A stretch of 64,000 bases of DNA. It comes from Formicarius rufipectus. Taxonomy: Eukaryota > Chordata > Aves > Passeriformes > Formicariidae. A program made the position numbers and the translations under genes. The stretch's first letter is position 1; each line of letters begins with the position of its first letter. A model generated the notes under the pieces. It worked only from the letters and a program-made list of their open reading frames with translations. It did no database searches and was not told the DNA's origin. Location: positions 550,810 through 614,809 of the forward strand of contig VXAU01004724.1 in assembly GCA_013399695.1 (NCBI GenBank), in the 5' to 3' direction. Below, piece by piece: positions 40,253 to 52,970 of the stretch.

Positions 40253-43200
40253 GGATGGGTAACTTCAAAATGATGCCTTCAACAAACTGTGTGGTCCACA
40301 GTAGGCACTGTGGCTTCTGATGGAAGGTCCCATTCTGCTGTGGACAGCTGCTCTCCATGCACATTTCACACAAGATTGTGCACCCAGTTTGTGAAGGTCT
40401 ACCTGTGCACTATTGTGTGTTCCTTGAAAATTCCTGGGAATAATAACCCTACAGGCATTTTGCTATGGTTCAGTGGGGCTGAGTGGCATAGCAAAAGTCA
40501 GGAACATTCACCTGAGCAACAGCAATAGATACACAAGAGAAATATCACTGTTTAAGCCAATGAGGGTTTTATCCTTGCAGATGTCTTTTCCAGCAACGCA
40601 GCGACCCAGCAGTTGGAGTGTTTGCCTCAGTCTGCAAAATCTGGGCACTGTTGTCTTCATTTGTTGATATTCCTTCTCTCTTTATGCAGTATATGCTGTC
40701 CTGCTCACTCCTTCCTACTTTTTCCTGTTTCTCAGGAGTTGAACAGTATAAGAAAGTACTGTAATTTATTTCACTACAGTCATTGACAAAGGTTTTTCTG
40801 ACCATTTGACAGTATTTTACACTACCATTGTACTCTAAATTTTCCAGATTTTCCACAGGCATATAATATTAATATCCATTTAACTTCCCATTCCTTTCTT
40901 TAAAAGGGATCTTTTATTCATAACTTAATCCCAGGAACACCATCTCCAGCCATAAGCCCAGAAGTGATGAGAAAGTATAGCTACACATATTATTTTAAAA
41001 AGCGATACCCAAAGTGATGAAAGAAGATTTAAGTTCTAGGTCGAATCAACCATTTTGTCAATAGCAAAAAACAATGCACATACCAAAGAGTGAGAAGTTG
41101 GGGTTTGTAACATAACAGTAATTGGTTTTGCTGAGGAATAGCAACTGAGTCAATAAGCACTAAGGTTGCAGACTGGTTTCCTTGATTGATCTCATGATCT
41201 CAGCAACTTTTAAGCAACAAAGTTCCTCCTGCTGGCCATTAAAAAAAATTATGTGTGTTCTTAAGATCTATTAAACAACTAAAACAATACAATTATTTTT
41301 AAAGGTCTCCTAATTCTGGTACTTCAAATCAATTTTAATCATTTGAGGTTTTTGCCTTTGTGAGGTAACTTCAGGATATGTTCATGCACTTCAGCTTGGT
41401 GCTCTTCTATCTGGAAAGCCATTTTAGAAGTCACTTGACTCAGACAGGCTTTCATACAAGATTTTACATATTTAATGCCTTGGCTTGTCTCCACCATGAC
41501 TTAGTAAGAAGCGACATTTCTAGTTCTCTTCTCTATGTGTGTAATTTCATTTTATATGTTATAAAGGTACATAAATTGCCGTGAAAATCTAAAATGTTCC
41601 CTGTTTGGCTGCTAGGAGAACTTCATTCATAATGTATAAGGGGTATCTTTATTCTACAGATAGGTATTAGATCTTTCACTAGGTGTTGCTTTCATCTTGG
41701 TAAACGGTTTGTTTATTGTCTAACCAGGTAGAAACCTGCCCAGGGGAATTGAGCATTTCCAGAGCATCTTTAAAAATCAATGATCATTTGTGGAAAGTAT
41801 TAAAGCCTGAGATCTTCATTAAGTATCAAATGTATGAATTGCAATAAACCCTCAAGGGGACATTTGAGTCTGGAGAAAGGTGAGGGAGAAAAAGAGTGTG
41901 GGACAAGTCATTTGTCTCCAAATCAGTGTTCTTTTTGGGAAAAGCCATTCTTCAGACAGACCTTGTGAGAGAATCAGCTCCCATCTGACAGATGTGGAAA
42001 CTACCAGACAGCTTTTCGGTTGAAGGATATTGATATAGACTATCTCAAGCTAGAAAAATGATAGATATTAAAAAATGGGTTTTCTCTTTTTACTTTCTTT
42101 TTTTTTTTTTTTCTACAGCTGTCCCTCACGTCTTGCTTACTCTCTGAAGTTCGGTATGCAGAAATATTTTCTCTTTACTATGAGGTCTAGCTAGTAGCAT
42201 GGATGACAATCGGGTGTCCGGCAAATCATGGAATCCTAAGAAGAGGAGAGAGTGCCAACAAAGTTATAGGTACCCAAAGCCTCAATTTAAAACCAGTGCT
42301 AATACACAAAGGAACACTGATGTGAGGCAGCTGGAAGCCTTTATGGGATCTCCCCAAATCTTTCTTCTCTATTTTACTTGCAGATACTGGCAGTGTTAGC
42401 CACAGCTGACTGGTTATCACCAGGTCTCCTCATTTACCTCATTTTGTCAGCTCACAGAGCTGTTTGAGGTCTTCCCTTCGACTGTCATGCCCAGTAATGG
42501 TCAGGTGACCATTCTTCCTCTTCTTTCTCTGCATAGTTGGAGATCTGGCTAAAGAGACCTGACTGTCTGAGCCCTGAGTGCCCTTTAAACTTTCACACCA
42601 TCCAGTTTTGACTAACACAACATGTCAGCAGCACATGAAAGTGAGCAGGCAGCTTTCTGAACTTGCCCTCAGTTATAGGGAAAGACACTCCCGAGTAGGA
42701 GAAAGAGAGATGTCATCTGGTATACGGGAGTGTGGTTGGCAAACTGAAGAAACACCCATAGATAGTTCTGGATTATCTAGACATTTCCTTGGATAGTAAC
42801 ATGTTTGAAAAATAAGCATAGTTAACCATATGGATTAACAAAGAAAGAGACTGCATATTGCTGCCTTCCTTTAGATTCCTTCTGTAAATGCTTTCACATT
42901 GCCTAAATAACTATCAAGCTACATAATCTCCCCGAAACTTCAGACAGGTAGGATTAAGTCCTTCCAAGGTGAAGAAGGGAACAGAAAAGCCAGCCCAAGT
43001 GCTACTCACTGTACTTTAGGAAGTTTTTGTCAGCATGGGAGGTTTTTTGCTGCTCAAGGCTCTTGCACGGAAGTGAAATCTAAGGGTGCTTGTTCCACAT
43101 GCGTCAGGAACCCTATTCTGAGAGCAGCTTTCTGTGAGAGGCACAGAGCATTCACAGTTGGCAGGCAGATGGGGCTCACTTAAAAGGCTTCCAGAGGCCA

Positions 43201-43830
43201 TCAAACCTGCTGGGTCCCTTGAAGCTAAAAAGCAACATTAGAGAGAGACGATGACGCATTTCTGTATTTTCTGTTGTTCTGTGTTATGTTCTCGACTGTG
43301 CAGACATTTATACATGTTGGGTTTTTTTAAAGGGTCCTCCCATTCCTTCTGTTGATGGCAGATTTAAGGCAATGATCTCTCTGAACAGGAAGTAAGGGAT
43401 GGGATAGGTGTGAAAGTTATTAGATCTTAAGATTTTTCGGTCAAATGCTGATCAAAGTCAGAATTTCTTCTTGTTTTCAGCTATTTTTAAACCAATATAG
43501 GACTGAAAACACTTTTGATTAAAATAAAATAAAAATCTGAGATATATAAACACTTAAAGAAAAAAATCGAGGGTTTCACTTTTGGGATGGGGATGGTGGC
43601 ATTAATTTTCAAGTAACTAACAGAAAAACTATATCAGGCTCTAAAGAGAAAACTTACCACATTTCTCCACAGTGTTTATTAACATTCAGTTCTTTAGATT
43701 ACTCTTAATTCAAGCGACAAATTAAAATGAGTTTTCTTCTGATTGTTCATGCTTGAATTTAACCTGTTTTTATCAGTACTATTAGAAGAAAATGCCTGTT
43801 GACAAGTCCTGATGTTTCAAACGTGTTCAA
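40253..43830. other. Unique non-coding stretch, no gene seen
   Basis: No known repeat or exon is recognisable. A 16-base poly-T inside a T-rich run at 42077-42113 ends in 'ctacag' and so looks like a splice acceptor. The sequence after it has no convincing donor or protein, and I do not call an exon. Confidence 0.5.
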
Positions 43831-43972
43831 AATCACAGACTCATAGAATGGTTTGGGTTGGAAGGGACCTTGAAGATCATTCAGCTCCAACCTCTCTGCC
43901 ATTGTCAGGGACACCTCCCACTAGACCAGGTTTCTCCAAGCCCCATCACACCTGGCCTTGAACACTGCCAGA
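43831..43972 (-). mobile_element. CR1 LINE, short 3' fragment
   Basis: The plus strand reads 'catagaatggtttgggttgg', then 'agggaccttgaagatcattc' and 'tagaccaggtttctccaagc', ending at 'ccttgaacactgccag'. It is the reverse complement of about the last 140 bp of a CR1. This copy matches the usual avian 3' end more closely than the ones at 8.0 and 40.1 kb. Confidence 0.93.
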
Positions 43973-44116
43973 AAAATTGCTGCTTTAGGATTTGTAAATT
44001 CTGCAAGAACTGTTGGGCTTGGACAGTAAGGAGGCTGAGTAATAATAATAACCTAAATGCTTCAGGTGAATTTTGAGTCTCACAAGAAGTGCAGCTGAAG
44101 TGAACACACACTTCAA

Positions 44117-44182
44117 ATTAAAAAACAAAACAAAAAAAAACCAAACCAAACAAACAAAAATGAAAAAGACAAAACCAAAAAC
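44117..44182. repeat. A-rich CAAA/CCAAA low-complexity tract
   Basis: Irregular units of CAAA, CCAAA and poly-A occupy about 65 bp. Confidence 0.85.
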
Positions 44183-44820
44183 ACCATCGGCATGGATCTT
44201 GTCCCTGATAAGTTCACAAATGTCTTAAATTCATTTCAAGAAATGTAAAATTGAGTGTTATAGGATGAACAATTAATATAATTGCTGCCAGTATTTTTAA
44301 TCATATTTTATTGTTCTCGGTGTTTGCACTGGTGGTACATTGAACATCACCTGTCATGGAGCAAGACCTTATGGATCTCAGTATGGTACAGACTCAGGCC
44401 AAAAGAGGAGAGATGGCCTCAATAGGAGTGACAGTGGTTGGATGTAAACAACAAACATGAAATAGTAATGAAACATCATTAACAGTATAGCTTCATTGGG
44501 GTTCTGTCTTACGAGCACCCGCAGATGAGGAGAATTTCCACAATGTCTGGAATTTCTGGGCATTTCTCCTAGATAACAGGGCATAATATAGAAGCAGGCT
44601 GTCAGGAGGACAACAAAACCTGGCACAGCAGTGTGTCTGGCATGCAGACCTGGCTTTCCAGTTCCAAATGAGAGCTGGCTGGTTGGAGGCATGACTCTGA
44701 AGGTCATGACAACTGCAGCAAGCTTATGGCAACAAAGTGAATCCATCATGAATTTTACATGGTTAGAGAAAAGGACAGGCTACAGTCAGTGTGAGTAGAA
44801 ATAAATAGCAGTGGATGAAG

Positions 44821-44866
44821 TTCTGTCTTTGAAAAGAGATTCATTCTGTCTTTGAAAAGAGGTTCA
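44821..44866. repeat. 23-bp tandem duplication
   Basis: Two adjacent 23-bp units (44821-44843 and 44844-44866) differ at one base: 'agagattca' in the first and 'agaggttca' in the second. Confidence 0.9.
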
Positions 44867-45450
44867 AACTCCAAGTAGAAGTCAACTGAGCATAGGTAAA
44901 GGGTCAAAAGGGTGCTCAAGCTCTGCACTGAAGTTGCACAAGGTGAGCTCGAAAGAGCAAGGGGAGGGGACAGAGCCGGGAGTTACTTTTGGGCAATAAG
45001 GCTCAGCAGGTGGAGACAGATCAAAGGACAGTCATATGGCAGGAAAGAATTACAGCAACTGCTTTTTGAAGAAAAAAAAAAAAAAGAATGAAGTCGGAAG
45101 TGTCAGGCCACCACACTTAGCATCAGGTTGGGTAATGTGAAGGAAGGAGAGGACTTGTGCAGAGAAAATCTTCTGCAGAGGCATAACAGTCTCTAAGGGT
45201 GAAAGTCTCACTCAGATCATATAAATATAAAATATTTGTAATATAATATGATATATAAATATCATTCAAGTATTTTGGTTGGTTATGCTCTTTTCAGACA
45301 TGCCATGGATGACAAAGGACAGGTAAGAAGTAGCAAGGTGTATTGAGTAGTGGCAGTCAAAGGGAGGACACAGTGACATGCAGTAGAAGAAGGACATGGA
45401 GAGGAGACATGCGCAGGATGGATTGGAAGGAGGCCCAAAGAGGGAGAAAT

Positions 45451-46156
45451 GGACAAAACCATCATCATCATCATGGCTAGACTTCACGAACGAAGATTTG
45501 GGAGGGTTTTACCCACGCTTGCTGCAAGCGCGCTGATGGCTGATAAGGCCAATGAGAGATAGGCAAGTCCGGTTGCAAAAGGCACAGCAGAAAGTTTCCG
45601 TAGGTGGTACTATCAGGGCACGGTTCTTTAGGCGTTGCCTTTTCTCCTCCAGACTGATTCTGCGTGTAGTTTCAAAGGAGACAGCAGCGTTATAGATTGT
45701 GTGTCTCCACGTCTCCCGATTGGAGGCCAGGGTGGACCACTGATGGTGGTCAATACGGTCAAGGCTGAGGTGTTGTTTCAGTGAATCCTTGTATCTCTTC
45801 TTGGGGGCTCCTCTCTTGTGGCAACAAGTGGCGAGTTCACCATAGAGCACAATCTCAGGGAGGCGGTGATCCTCCATCCTGGAGACGTGCCCTGCCCAGC
45901 GCAGCTGCATTCTCAGCAGCATGGCCTCGATACTGGTGACCTCTGCCTGTTCCAGAACGGACACATTAGTCATGTAATCGGACCAGTGGATGTTTAGGAT
46001 TGTACGGAGGCAGCGCTGGTGGAAGTGTTGGAGGAGTCGCAGGTGGTGGCGGTAGATGACCCAAGATTCAGACCCATATAGAAGAGTAGACAGTACGACA
46101 GCTCTGTAGACACTGATCTTTGTACTTTTCTTCAGGTGTTTATTGGGACAAAACCA
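45451..46156 (-). mobile_element. 5'-truncated RTE-clade LINE, probably AviRTE
   Basis: A minus-strand RTE retrotransposon lies at 45462-46145. The 11-bp sequence GGACAAAACCA stands on both sides (45451-45461 and 46146-46156) and is the target-site duplication. At its 3' end the reading frame stops at 45509. Only 34 bases of 3' UTR follow, and then a microsatellite tail of five ATG units (plus strand 45460-45474). A very short 3' UTR and a microsatellite tail are typical of RTE LINEs and unlike CR1. The 5' end is truncated, which is usual for LINE insertions. Among bird repeats, RTE elements are known as AviRTE, so that name is the likely one. The assignment rests on clade-level motifs and was not tested by a database search. 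Confidence 0.88.
45509..46144 (-). pseudogene. C-terminal part of RTE reverse transcriptase polyprotein
   Basis: The frame stays open from the truncation point to the natural stop, giving about 211 retroelement residues. The longer open frame from an ATG at 46189 adds 15 codons of flanking host DNA and target duplication at its start, so that ATG is not the element's own. Visible landmarks, numbered from 46189, are LYGSESW (37-43), LRWAGHVSRM (96-105), GAPKKRYKD (127-135) and a C-terminal zinc knuckle. The knuckle ligands are C202, C205, H218 and C222 (C-x2-C-x12-H-x3-C). LRW-GHV-RM and the C-terminal knuckle are widespread in RTE-type polyproteins. The endonuclease and the catalytic YADD part of the reverse transcriptase are lost by truncation, so this copy cannot move itself. 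No stop or frameshift has accumulated in the retained part, which suggests a fairly young insertion. Confidence 0.88.
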
Positions 46157-49084
46157 CGTACAGACTAAAAAGGTGTGGATATGAATCATGGCTTATCTGG
46201 TGGGAGAAGGGATGATAAAGGAATACAAAGATCTCATGGCAAAGTCTCCAGGTATGCAAATTGTAAGGACATGAAGGGGAAGCAAATGGGGGCACTGGAG
46301 GGAGACAAGAGAGAAGTCGCAGGATGTAGAAGGATTCTGTGAAACAAATCAGAGAACCATGAAAGATGGGGTTGGAAAACACTACAAACAAGCAAATCCA
46401 AAAATCCCCAGTGCCTACAAACAGCATCCTCTCCTTGTTTCAGTAGAGGTGAAGGGGATAGCACTGTTTTGACTTAGATCTCCCTTGTTTTGCCAGCAGC
46501 TGTTGTTCTCCTGCATACAGTACAGCAGTTATTTCAGAGAGGAGAAAACACCCTTCAGAATGGAGATGTCCACTGTCTACATTACCCAGGCAGTTGTGCT
46601 CCTATGTCAGCCAGTTTATAAACAACAAGTTCTTGGCTAAAGTGAAACTATTTTTCCTTTGCAAAAATATTAACACCAAGCACATTTTGCTATCTTTCAT
46701 TCAAGGCAATGGCCAAAAGGAAACTTCAGAAGTATTCATATGAATATTTAAAAGTAGAGAAAATAAACAATCTAGATATGCTGCAATTCCATCTAGTTCC
46801 CACTGGCAAAATGATGTCAATACATCTCTCCAAAGAGCTGTTACTCTGGCATTTATTGGTCCTCGTCAGCAGCTGATTGGAGGGGGAAGGAGGTAATGTT
46901 CAGGACACCAACATATTAGAGGGGTCCCATTTCATGCTTTGGGATTTGGATTTGCTTGCCGTATTATCCAGTTCCACCAATTCATTTCTTCTTGCACATG
47001 TAGATTCAGTACTGAAACAGATTCGTCTGTGCCTCCCTCTCCCTGTGCTCCCATTACCAAAGAAGGCGACACAGAGAGAAGTGTGAGCAAAGAGTGATTT
47101 AAGGGATTCCAATTCCACGCATCAATGGTTCCTCAGAAAGCCCATTGCTTTATTTGCTCCTATCTGTAAGCTGCTCACACCACATTTAACCCACTTTCTC
47201 ACCGAAACAATACTATGCTTAATTCTTATCGCTCAAGTGAAAGTGTAATTGGGATCTGTGAAAACAATAAGCTTTAAAAATATCTGCACTATTTCCAGTA
47301 TTTCAGTTTGTGCTGAGCGATTGTTGCTTTGTTTTCTGGAAGACAGAAAGTCAGTGCTCAGCCCTTCCCAACACCACCCTCTTTCTTGTGCCTTCCTGCT
47401 CTGACAGCTCGCTGACAAATTATATCTACTGTACTGTTTCACTGGAACCCCTCCCATCTCTCACCTGCATCCTGTAGCACATCAGGTGAGACAAAAATAA
47501 ACCCTTCCTTTTCAGTGCAGGAAATAAGAGTGCTTGGCCAGGAGCAACGCAATCAGCTCGCAGTTGCCTACATTTAATACATAGTTGCCTGAACTCGTGT
47601 AATAACTCCTGGTTTGTCCTCTGAGTTGGCAACACGATGCAGAGCTCGGCAACGCAAAGCCTGAGAAGTGCAGGATGCGGGAAAGAGCAAACCCTCCTGA
47701 CAGAGCCGTGGAACAGCCCTGCCCCGAGGCGGTCCTGATGCAAGCCAGGGGAGTAGAGCTGACTTCATTAGGGAAAGCTTTGATGACAGAGTGAAACACG
47801 TCCCTTCCTCAAGGAATTCCTCCAGGACGACATAGTGGTGCAAAACCTGTTTGACTTCCCGTGAAAAGCCATCCCCAGCCTCCCGTGCGGATCGCATCTG
47901 CCCCTGTGCAAACCCGCTCCCAGAGCCCTGGCAGAGGGTGCAGAACCAGCCCAGCCACTCGAAAGGCAAAGAGCAGCCTCCTCACGGAGGAAACTAAAGA
48001 GGGATGGGTAGAAGATAAGGTAGTTTGCTAACCAAAACCGAATTCATAAAGCTTAACGAGACGTAGGCAAAACCCCTTTCAAACAGCCACATTAAATGAG
48101 GAAACCCAAGAAAACGAAAATGCTTTAGTGAAATATTTCACTCTGACCAGAAATCACTTTCCAAGTTTTCCCATTAATTCATTAATAGCTTTATATTAAC
48201 TAAAAGCTGTGTTTTGCTTTGAAATAAAAATTTCTGGCTGTGACATGCTTTCTGCTGCTAAATATTTCTGAATCAGTAGATACAGCAAGTCTCAGCAAAC
48301 ACGTAACTGACAGAAAATGCTGATTTGCTTGGCACTGCTGGAAGGCTGTTATAAAAGAAATTATGGGGAGAAAACCACTATTTCTCCTAATGATAGAAGG
48401 TTCTTTCAGAATATACTGTGTCTTGATGTTATCTCTGCTTTAACCTATTTAGTATTACCACATAAATTCCCTCTCTGATTTCAACAATGCTGTCAGCAAA
48501 TATTCCAGAGTTAAAAGTAGAAACCCTGAACAATTTATTCATAACCTCAGCCTCATTTTTCCTTTGCAAAGTACTGGCAAATCCACTTAGTATTCACAAA
48601 TGTGGTTATGGCCAAGAATTTTTCAATTAATCCTTCAGTGTGCATAGCAAGTATTCACAGCATTTTAATTTTTAGCATTTTTATGTGTTTTTCTTCACTT
48701 GGGTAAGTCAATGTCTTCTGGCTCTCTAACTCATGCAGAATTTCTCCTTGCATAAGATTCATGACATCAATTTTTTGTGTGAATAAACCTGTGCATGAAG
48801 ATTCACAGATACGAGATTATCAGTCAGCAGCTGATTAGCACCAATTAGGCTTTTTTGTAAACAACACTTCTGAAGGATTTGGCTATAACTGTTCTTACCA
48901 ACTTCAATGATATTTTTGTGGTAGAGGGGATAGAGAACTTGTTCTTCTGAATAATGTCTTAAGGATGTTAATAGTGCTTTCATGGGGCAGATTTTTAGAG
49001 GTTTCTCATCATAACTAGTTGCAGGATTACTCCTAAGTAATGCGTGTGAAAAGACTAAACTTATATTTAACCTCTTCATCATGA
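46157..49084. other. Unique non-coding stretch, no gene seen
   Basis: I see no known repeat or exon. The part at 47600-48000 is somewhat GC-richer and has overlapping open frames on the minus strand (95 to 131 codons). Their translations overlap in different frames and show no domain, so I do not call a gene. Confidence 0.5.
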
Positions 49085-49364
49085 ACTGTAGTGGTAGAAT
49101 GAGGGGTAAGGGCTTCAGACTGAAAGAGAGGAAATTAAGGAGAGATATACAGAAGAAATTCTTTACTGTGAGGGTGGAACACTGGAACATGTTGCCCAGA
49201 GAAGTTGTAGCTGCCCCATCCCTGGTAGTGTTCATAGCCAGGTTGGATGGGGTTTTGAGCAGCCTAGTCTAAAGAAAGGTTATCCCTTCCCATGGCAGGT
49301 GTTTAGAACTAGATGGTCTTTAATCTCCCAATACAAAATATTTTATGATTCTATGGTTCTTATG
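49085..49364 (+). mobile_element. CR1 LINE, 3' fragment of about 280 bp
   Basis: The fragment contains 'gagaggaaattaaggagaga', 'aagaaattctttactgtgag', 'ttgcccagagaagttgtag' and 'ccaggttggatggggttttg'. It ends with 'ttttatgattctatggttct'. The order matches the CR1 3' region in plus orientation. The 63-codon open frame at 49081-49272 comes from this CR1, and the antisense frame at 48759-49235 partly overlaps it. Neither is a host gene. Confidence 0.95.
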
Positions 49365-50778
49365 ATCATGTATTCTTCAAAAATGAAAAGAAATCTCAAA
49401 TAACACTAAATGTATGTCCAAGGTAAAAATCCACCACTCAGTCTAGAGCCAGAGAAAGAAGCACTTCATGCCATGCAGAATCTGCTTGCAAAATAAATAG
49501 GAAATTTTCAACAAAAAGAAAAAATTCTCATGGACTGGTAAAATTTAAAGTATGTTGTTCATATGCACGGAAACTACCAACAACTTATTCTAAAGGGACC
49601 TGTAGGACAGCTCTGAGCTAAGCCAATTCCACAATCCAGATGCCTGGAGTTCGCTGCTCACTTAAGTCCCTCTGTCTTGCTACTCAGGGATCAGGAGTTG
49701 CCCTGAGTTTTGAAATAGGAATATTAGTGAGCACATTACATGACTTCAAACTCCACGACAGGCTGGCACTGAAGTTAACATCCCAAGGGAGGAATGTTTG
49801 GCTCTCCTAGGCAAGAACAACCTACTTTTGCACAGCAGCAGATCCAGAAAGCAGAACAGCGGAAAGGTGACAAAAAGAAACAGGAAAGACAAAACTCTTT
49901 CCCCAGAACTTTCCTCAGGTCACTGAAAGCATTTGTATCTGCCCAGGATTTTTTTTCCATCTCTCACTTTCAGTGCCACTTTATATTACCATTCTTTCTT
50001 TGGTCTCTCTTCCTTTTTACATAAATGATTTGCCCTGACACCAATATACCACGGAGTAAATGAATCACTGCAGTAGTCATTATGAAAGGATAAATCACTG
50101 GTTATCTGTTCCTGCATGTGTAGGCAGACAATATATTCAGTAATAAACCATGTGCTGAAACAGAGAGATTTATCTTCTGGGTAATCTTTGGGAAAGTGCT
50201 TGCACCAAATACAAATCTGTGGAAGTGTGATCTCACCTGGTGACTCTTGGAGGGGAGATGAGGGTGTGGGTTTGCATTCTTAAAAATGAAAAAATGTACC
50301 CAAAAATGCATCAAGGCTAGAGTGAAAAATGAAAAAGTATTCCACAGAGGATTAAAAAGGAATGATCAACCAAGGGAAAGATAAAACCATAACCCACAAA
50401 ATGTGGAAGAGATCTGTAAGTAACAGACAACTTCCTATGCAATCACCCATTACTCAAGAAAAACTGGGGCACTAAACAGGAATGGTCAAAAAAACTATTC
50501 TATCTTGAACTGCCCCTCGGACTATATTCCCAGTAATGCAGATAATCCACAGAGGCAGAAAAGGACAAACATGAACAATAATAACTCCCAAGAGGTAAAG
50601 TCTATTGAAAAAGTCCTCCTGTTCTTTTTACCATACTAACTCCTGGAGAAAGGCAGCAGTTGGGGAAAACCTCGAACCTATTTGGCAACATGTACCATCA
50701 GCTGGGTTTGCTCTTGGCTGTGAACGGGGTAAGGCTCCCTGCCAGAGAGAAAGACAGCCAAGAGGAAGACAACTTTTG

Positions 50779-50817
50779 CAAACAAACAAACAAACAAACA
50801 AACAAACAAACAAACAA
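50779..50817. repeat. (CAAA)n microsatellite
   Basis: Nearly ten perfect CAAA units without interruption, so probably length-variable between individuals. Confidence 0.95.
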
Positions 50818-52970
50818 TTAGCAAACACAGAGGTAGCAACTATTGGCCATTGCTACATGGACAGTGAAAAAGTAAAAATGGGCACAGTTCAAGTCCATCA
50901 GCTCTGTCATTGCCATATCTGGGGGCGACCAGGTGGTGTTTTTGGTGTGCGGGAGTTTCCTCCTATAGGCAGACAGCCCTCTTCTTGGCCTCTAGAGAAA
51001 AATGTCAGTGAAAGGAAAACGCTTGTAACATACATCTGCTGTAGACAGCCCCTTAGAAAATAACTGAGAGTGATGCAGGAGACTGCTGACAGTATAGAGA
51101 AGTAAAGAAGGAGAAAGAGAGGGGGGGATGCAAAGTGTCCCACTGACATGTCTCTCAATAGATCTCCTCCTTGGCTGGAAAGTGCAGACAGTAGATCAGT
51201 GTGAAGGGATGACTGTCAGACACTCTGATGTGCAATTAACTGTGTGCTTCCTTGTAGTATTACTTCAAGCTGAGATAAAACCTCTTCAAATGTTTCACTG
51301 ACATCTAAATTTCCTGCTGCAGACATGCAGAGCAGTTTTGGGGGGACCCTGCTGTACCACACTTCTCCTCAAACATGAAATAGTCAGCACTTTTTTTAAA
51401 GTCAGGATCAGAATAACACAAAGAGCTCTGGGTGTGCCAAATTTCTGAGCTTCCCTCCCTCTTCTCCACCAGCCTTGTGGGATACCTGATGTTCAGGCAG
51501 CAGCATAGATCTAGATTCAGGTCCAGATTTGCAGCACAGTTGTTTTCTCAGGTCAGAGTTTTTGATGCCATGATACAGCTGTCATTAATGAGAATACATT
51601 CATCTGACAGCTTTGTCCCTCGCTTTGGATCAACCGTGGTTTAGGGCAGAAGTCCCACAAATTCATTGTCAGCTGAGTCAGGTTTATGGTGCATGTGCAG
51701 CAAGAACAGCAAACTGCCTTCCATGGGCACAGCTGTGTGGCACTCTGGTACCTGGGGGCATCTGACATTTAATTTCATCACCTACCTGATGTGATATGCA
51801 AATGAAGGGAGGTATTTACATTAACCATTGCATGGAAATCCTTCGCTCGCTTTCACTGCCTCCTTTATTACCTACCACCCTTTCTCAGAGTGATAGTTGG
51901 GAAGGTGCTTACCCCTCTACAAGTTCAGACAGAAACTGAAGATGTGGATCTCTGAGATGTCAGCCCAATGCCGTCGGTATGTGCCCATGCAAGTCCCATC
52001 CAAGTCAGCTGGGAAACTCCATGTGTGCCTGTGAGAAAGGCTTTACTGCTCCAGTCTTTGAGTGGTGTTTGGAAGACTGGGAATAGCTGGTAGTGGCCCT
52101 TACTTGATATTGACACAGTGAAACATTCAGAGAACTTGGGAATATCCCTCAAACGTGGACAAAAATACACAGGTAAATAAGTGTGATGAGTGACAACATC
52201 ACCCGACACTCCCATCCAAAAACCAAATCTCATTGAACTGTAGAAGATACACAGTTGGAGATGTTTTCTGAACCAAACAAGAACATGACCACAAAATCAT
52301 GTGTATGCTCATGATTCCTGAGATCTTCCTGAGCTTCCCCTCCTTAGCTTAGATACTATTGATCCATGGGGCTCTGGAGAAGAACTACCTGAGTCTTAAT
52401 CAAGATTATACCCAGTATGGTTTTGCTATGCTTTGTGTTAACTTCCTCCCGTATTACTGACCAAAACACTTTTTACTAAAAAAAAACCAAAACTGATGTT
52501 TTGTTTGCTTTCATTAGAAAAAAAATTAAAATATAATTAATGTTTATTTTAGGAATAGTTTTCCAAATGGACCCAGGAAGAAGACTGATAGAAAAATACA
52601 GATGAGAATATTGGTACTAACAAATTCACTTTAAAATTGTTATAAAGTTAAATACCTTTGCCTCAGGCATGTTTTTAGGATGTTGCTGTTCAGTTCAGTG
52701 AACTGGTTCACTTTCATTTTCTTATTAAAGTTGTGACTGAAATTGAAATTATACTTAATGCATCTATTGGATTTGTTAACTGGGCAGTATCATTTAAAAT
52801 TTGTAGTATATGTGCATGTATATAAATAAATATATATAAAGGCTTTTAAATTTTTTCTGTGTGGAAGGTCTTTGTAGAAGTTCTTTGTGGGTTTTTACTT
52901 CTTACAAGTAAAAAGCAAGCTTCTGGAATATTGAATTGGTTTATAATTACATTTGATAGGGAATTATTTT

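Larger units (their letters stand above)
43973..45450. other. Unique non-coding stretch, no gene seen
   Basis: Apart from the A-rich tract at 44117-44182, a 23-bp tandem pair at 44821-44866 and a poly-A near 45070-45084, I see nothing recognisable. A 123-codon minus-strand frame (44378-44749) has no domain that I recognise. Confidence 0.5.

Noticed and set aside
42077..42399. Strong acceptor-like poly-pyrimidine tract followed by a 66-codon open frame
   Set aside because: The T-run ending in 'ctacag' looks like an acceptor, but the downstream sequence has no good donor or known protein. T-runs of this kind are common in the window.
47574..47969. Overlapping minus-strand frames in GC-richer DNA
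   Set aside because: Frames of 95, 105 and 131 codons overlap in different registers and none has a domain. GC content alone explains them.
50779..50817. CAAA array as a possible CRISPR-like array
   Set aside because: Units are four bases without spacers, and the sequence context is a vertebrate nuclear genome. It is a simple microsatellite.
50918..50940. Possible CTCF site around 'ctgggggcgaccaggtgg'
   Set aside because: The spacing between the CCA and GGGGGC parts does not fit the CTCF core, so the resemblance is superficial.
50605..51063. 152-codon open frame with an Asn-Lys-Gln-Thr run
   Set aside because: The run is the CAAA microsatellite read in frame, and the flanking peptide has no recognisable domain.
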